Origin: Candidatus Acidiferrales bacterium
GTDB lineage: Bacteria > Acidobacteriota > Terriglobia > Acidiferrales > UBA7541
Direction of reading: 5' to 3'
DNA length: 32,840 nt
NCBI GenBank assembly: GCA_035934015.1
Contig: DASYYH010000018.1
Coordinates: forward strand, 1 to 32,840
Position 1 is the first letter of the stretch. Each line of letters opens with the position of its first letter. Shown here piece by piece: positions 31,794 to 32,840 of the stretch. Both the position numbers and the translations under genes were made by a program. The notes below the pieces were generated by a model that ran no database searches, was not told the origin of the DNA, and saw only the letters and a list, made by a program, of their open reading frames with translations.

Positions 31794-31846
31794 TGGCCCA
31801 TCCTTTGCGCTTTGCGCGCGCCGAAGCGCGCCGCAAAGGGTGGGGT
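31794..31846. repeat. GC-rich palindrome, possible dispersed intergenic repeat
   Basis: CCTTTGCG (31802-31809) and CGCAAAGG (31832-31839) are inverted, extended by CCCA/TGGG on the outside. The centre (CTTTGCGCGCGCCGAAGCGCGC) is itself self-complementary. Similar GC-rich palindromes ending in TGGGGTAC are, from memory, frequent between acidobacterial genes. It is present in the right copy of the direct repeat but absent from the left one. Confidence 0.55.
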
Positions 31847-31896
31847 ACTCGGGGATTTGCTGTTAGCCTTGCCTTCGTAGGGGCGCTGCTTGCTGC

Positions 31897-31947
31897 GCCC
31901 GCCGCGCCATGCGCGTCGATCCCATGGTCGCGCTGAGGTACGAGTGA
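31897..31947 (+). pseudogene. C-terminal remnant of a second ADOP permease
   Basis: The frame reads ARRAMRVDPMVALRYE and a stop, again the conserved end of an ADOP permease without any upstream body. The stop is followed by GC and an ATG, as at 29035-29042. Confidence 0.75.
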
Positions 31948-31949
31948 GC

Positions 31950-32102
31950 ATGTCCATTCTTCGCCGAATCACAAATTTATTTCATCGTTCGAAGCTGGAC
32001 GAAGAGATCGACGCGGAGCTCCCCTCGCACATCGAAATGCGCACGGCAGACAACATCGCCGCCGGGGTGTCGCCGCAAGAGGCGCGACACACTGCTCAAT
32101 AA
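31950..32102 (+). pseudogene. N-terminal remnant of an ADOP permease
   Basis: A 50-codon frame starts MSILRRITNLFHRSKLDEEI and continues DAELPSHIEMRTADNIAAGV, almost identical to the start of the intact permease. It stops after SPQEARHTAQ, where the similarity ends. Only the prefix domain is left; all membrane and periplasmic parts are missing. The truncation point is 16 bp upstream of the 16S promoter. Confidence 0.85.
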
Positions 32103-32117
32103 ATTGTCGAATTGCCG

Positions 32118-32146
32118 TTGACTTCTCCAAAATGTTCCTGTAGTAT
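32118..32146 (+). promoter_or_regulatory. 16S rRNA promoter
   Basis: TTGACT (32118-32123), a 17-bp spacer and TAGTAT (32141-32146) form a good sigma70-type promoter about 240 nt upstream of the 16S 5' end. This distance is normal for a bacterial rRNA leader. Confidence 0.75.
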
Positions 32147-32249
32147 CTCCGTTTGTCTGTACTCCTTCCTGCTGGACAGGAAGTCCTCGCTTCACTGGAT
32201 CCGCTCTTTGGGGCGCTTCTCTTAGCGAGTTACCCGCTTCGCGCGGGGC

Positions 32250-32262
32250 TGCTCTTTGACAA
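32250..32262 (+). promoter_or_regulatory. boxA antitermination motif in the 16S leader
   Basis: TGCTCTTTGACAA matches the rRNA boxA consensus nearly exactly and lies ~130 nt before the mature 16S 5' end. It is the NusB/NusE-binding antitermination signal of rRNA transcripts. The 23S leader carries a similar motif. Confidence 0.8.
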
Positions 32263-32381
32263 TCGGACGAAACATGCCAGAACCCGTTTGGTTCATTTGA
32301 GAACCGAGCGATTCAACAGTTCGCTTCCGGTTTTTTCCGGCGAATGAAAATTCTCCGCAAAAAAAACCGAGGAGCACCAGA

Positions 32382-32840
<459 letters not shown>

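Larger units (their letters stand above)
31733..32088 (+). repeat. Direct repeat, right copy, downstream of the ADOP permease
   Basis: Block A (31733-31779) and block B (31903-32088) repeat 28912-28958 and 28993-29178 on the other side of the permease. Compared with the left copy, about 89 bp are added between the blocks, containing the palindrome at 31794-31846. Confidence 0.8.

Overview
The window looks like a piece of an Acidobacteriota chromosome. The main evidence is an ADOP-type MacB/FtsX permease (acidobacterial duplicated orphan permease) beside its characteristic PadR regulator, a large Oar-like TonB-dependent receptor, a ten-fold Asp-box sortilin-like secreted protein, and 16S rRNA sequence of acidobacterial character. 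Assignment is by family recognition and was not checked by a database search.

The window is bracketed by two rRNA gene ends that point outward. Positions 1-129 are the 5' end of a 23S rRNA on the minus strand. Positions ~32382-32840 are the 5' end of a 16S rRNA on the plus strand. No 16S lies upstream of this 23S, so the two genes are unlinked here. Each has its own boxA-like leader. The 23S side also has a strong promoter, a ~170-nt structured candidate RNA and an intrinsic terminator ahead of it.

Region by region: 719-4751 is a loose area of small hypothetical genes and remnants (a PD-(D/E)XK-like protein, a TPR fragment, a Tat-exported SnoaL-like protein, and a small acidobacterial protein whose 3' end is duplicated nearby), ending with a probable ribbon-helix-helix regulator preceded by a four-half-site palindrome. 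Positions 4775-7310 hold a 44-aa protein, a membrane peptide, a short-chain dehydrogenase and a subclass B3 metallo-beta-lactamase. Then come tRNA-Asn, the Asp-box protein, a YdeI-like protein and a YncE-like beta-propeller. Positions 12933-17036 form a minor-pilin operon (GspH/FimT, PilV, PilW and PilX types) with a small secreted coiled-coil protein at its end. Positions 17219-20404 hold a protein of unknown function overlapping a CPBP protease, then mtnA. An ECF sigma factor follows on the minus strand, and two copies of a palindromic repeat flank this mtnA-sigma segment.

Positions 21637-22832 are a divergent azoreductase / HxlR regulator pair whose promoters both lie inside one 52-bp palindrome, which strongly suggests redox- or quinone-responsive autoregulation. 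An outer-membrane beta-barrel gene and the Oar-like receptor follow, converging on a pair of good terminators. The right end has a BON-domain protein, PadR with a palindrome in its promoter, the intact ADOP permease, and decayed ADOP end fragments on both sides of it, the scars of a tandem array. The 16S promoter and leader close the window.
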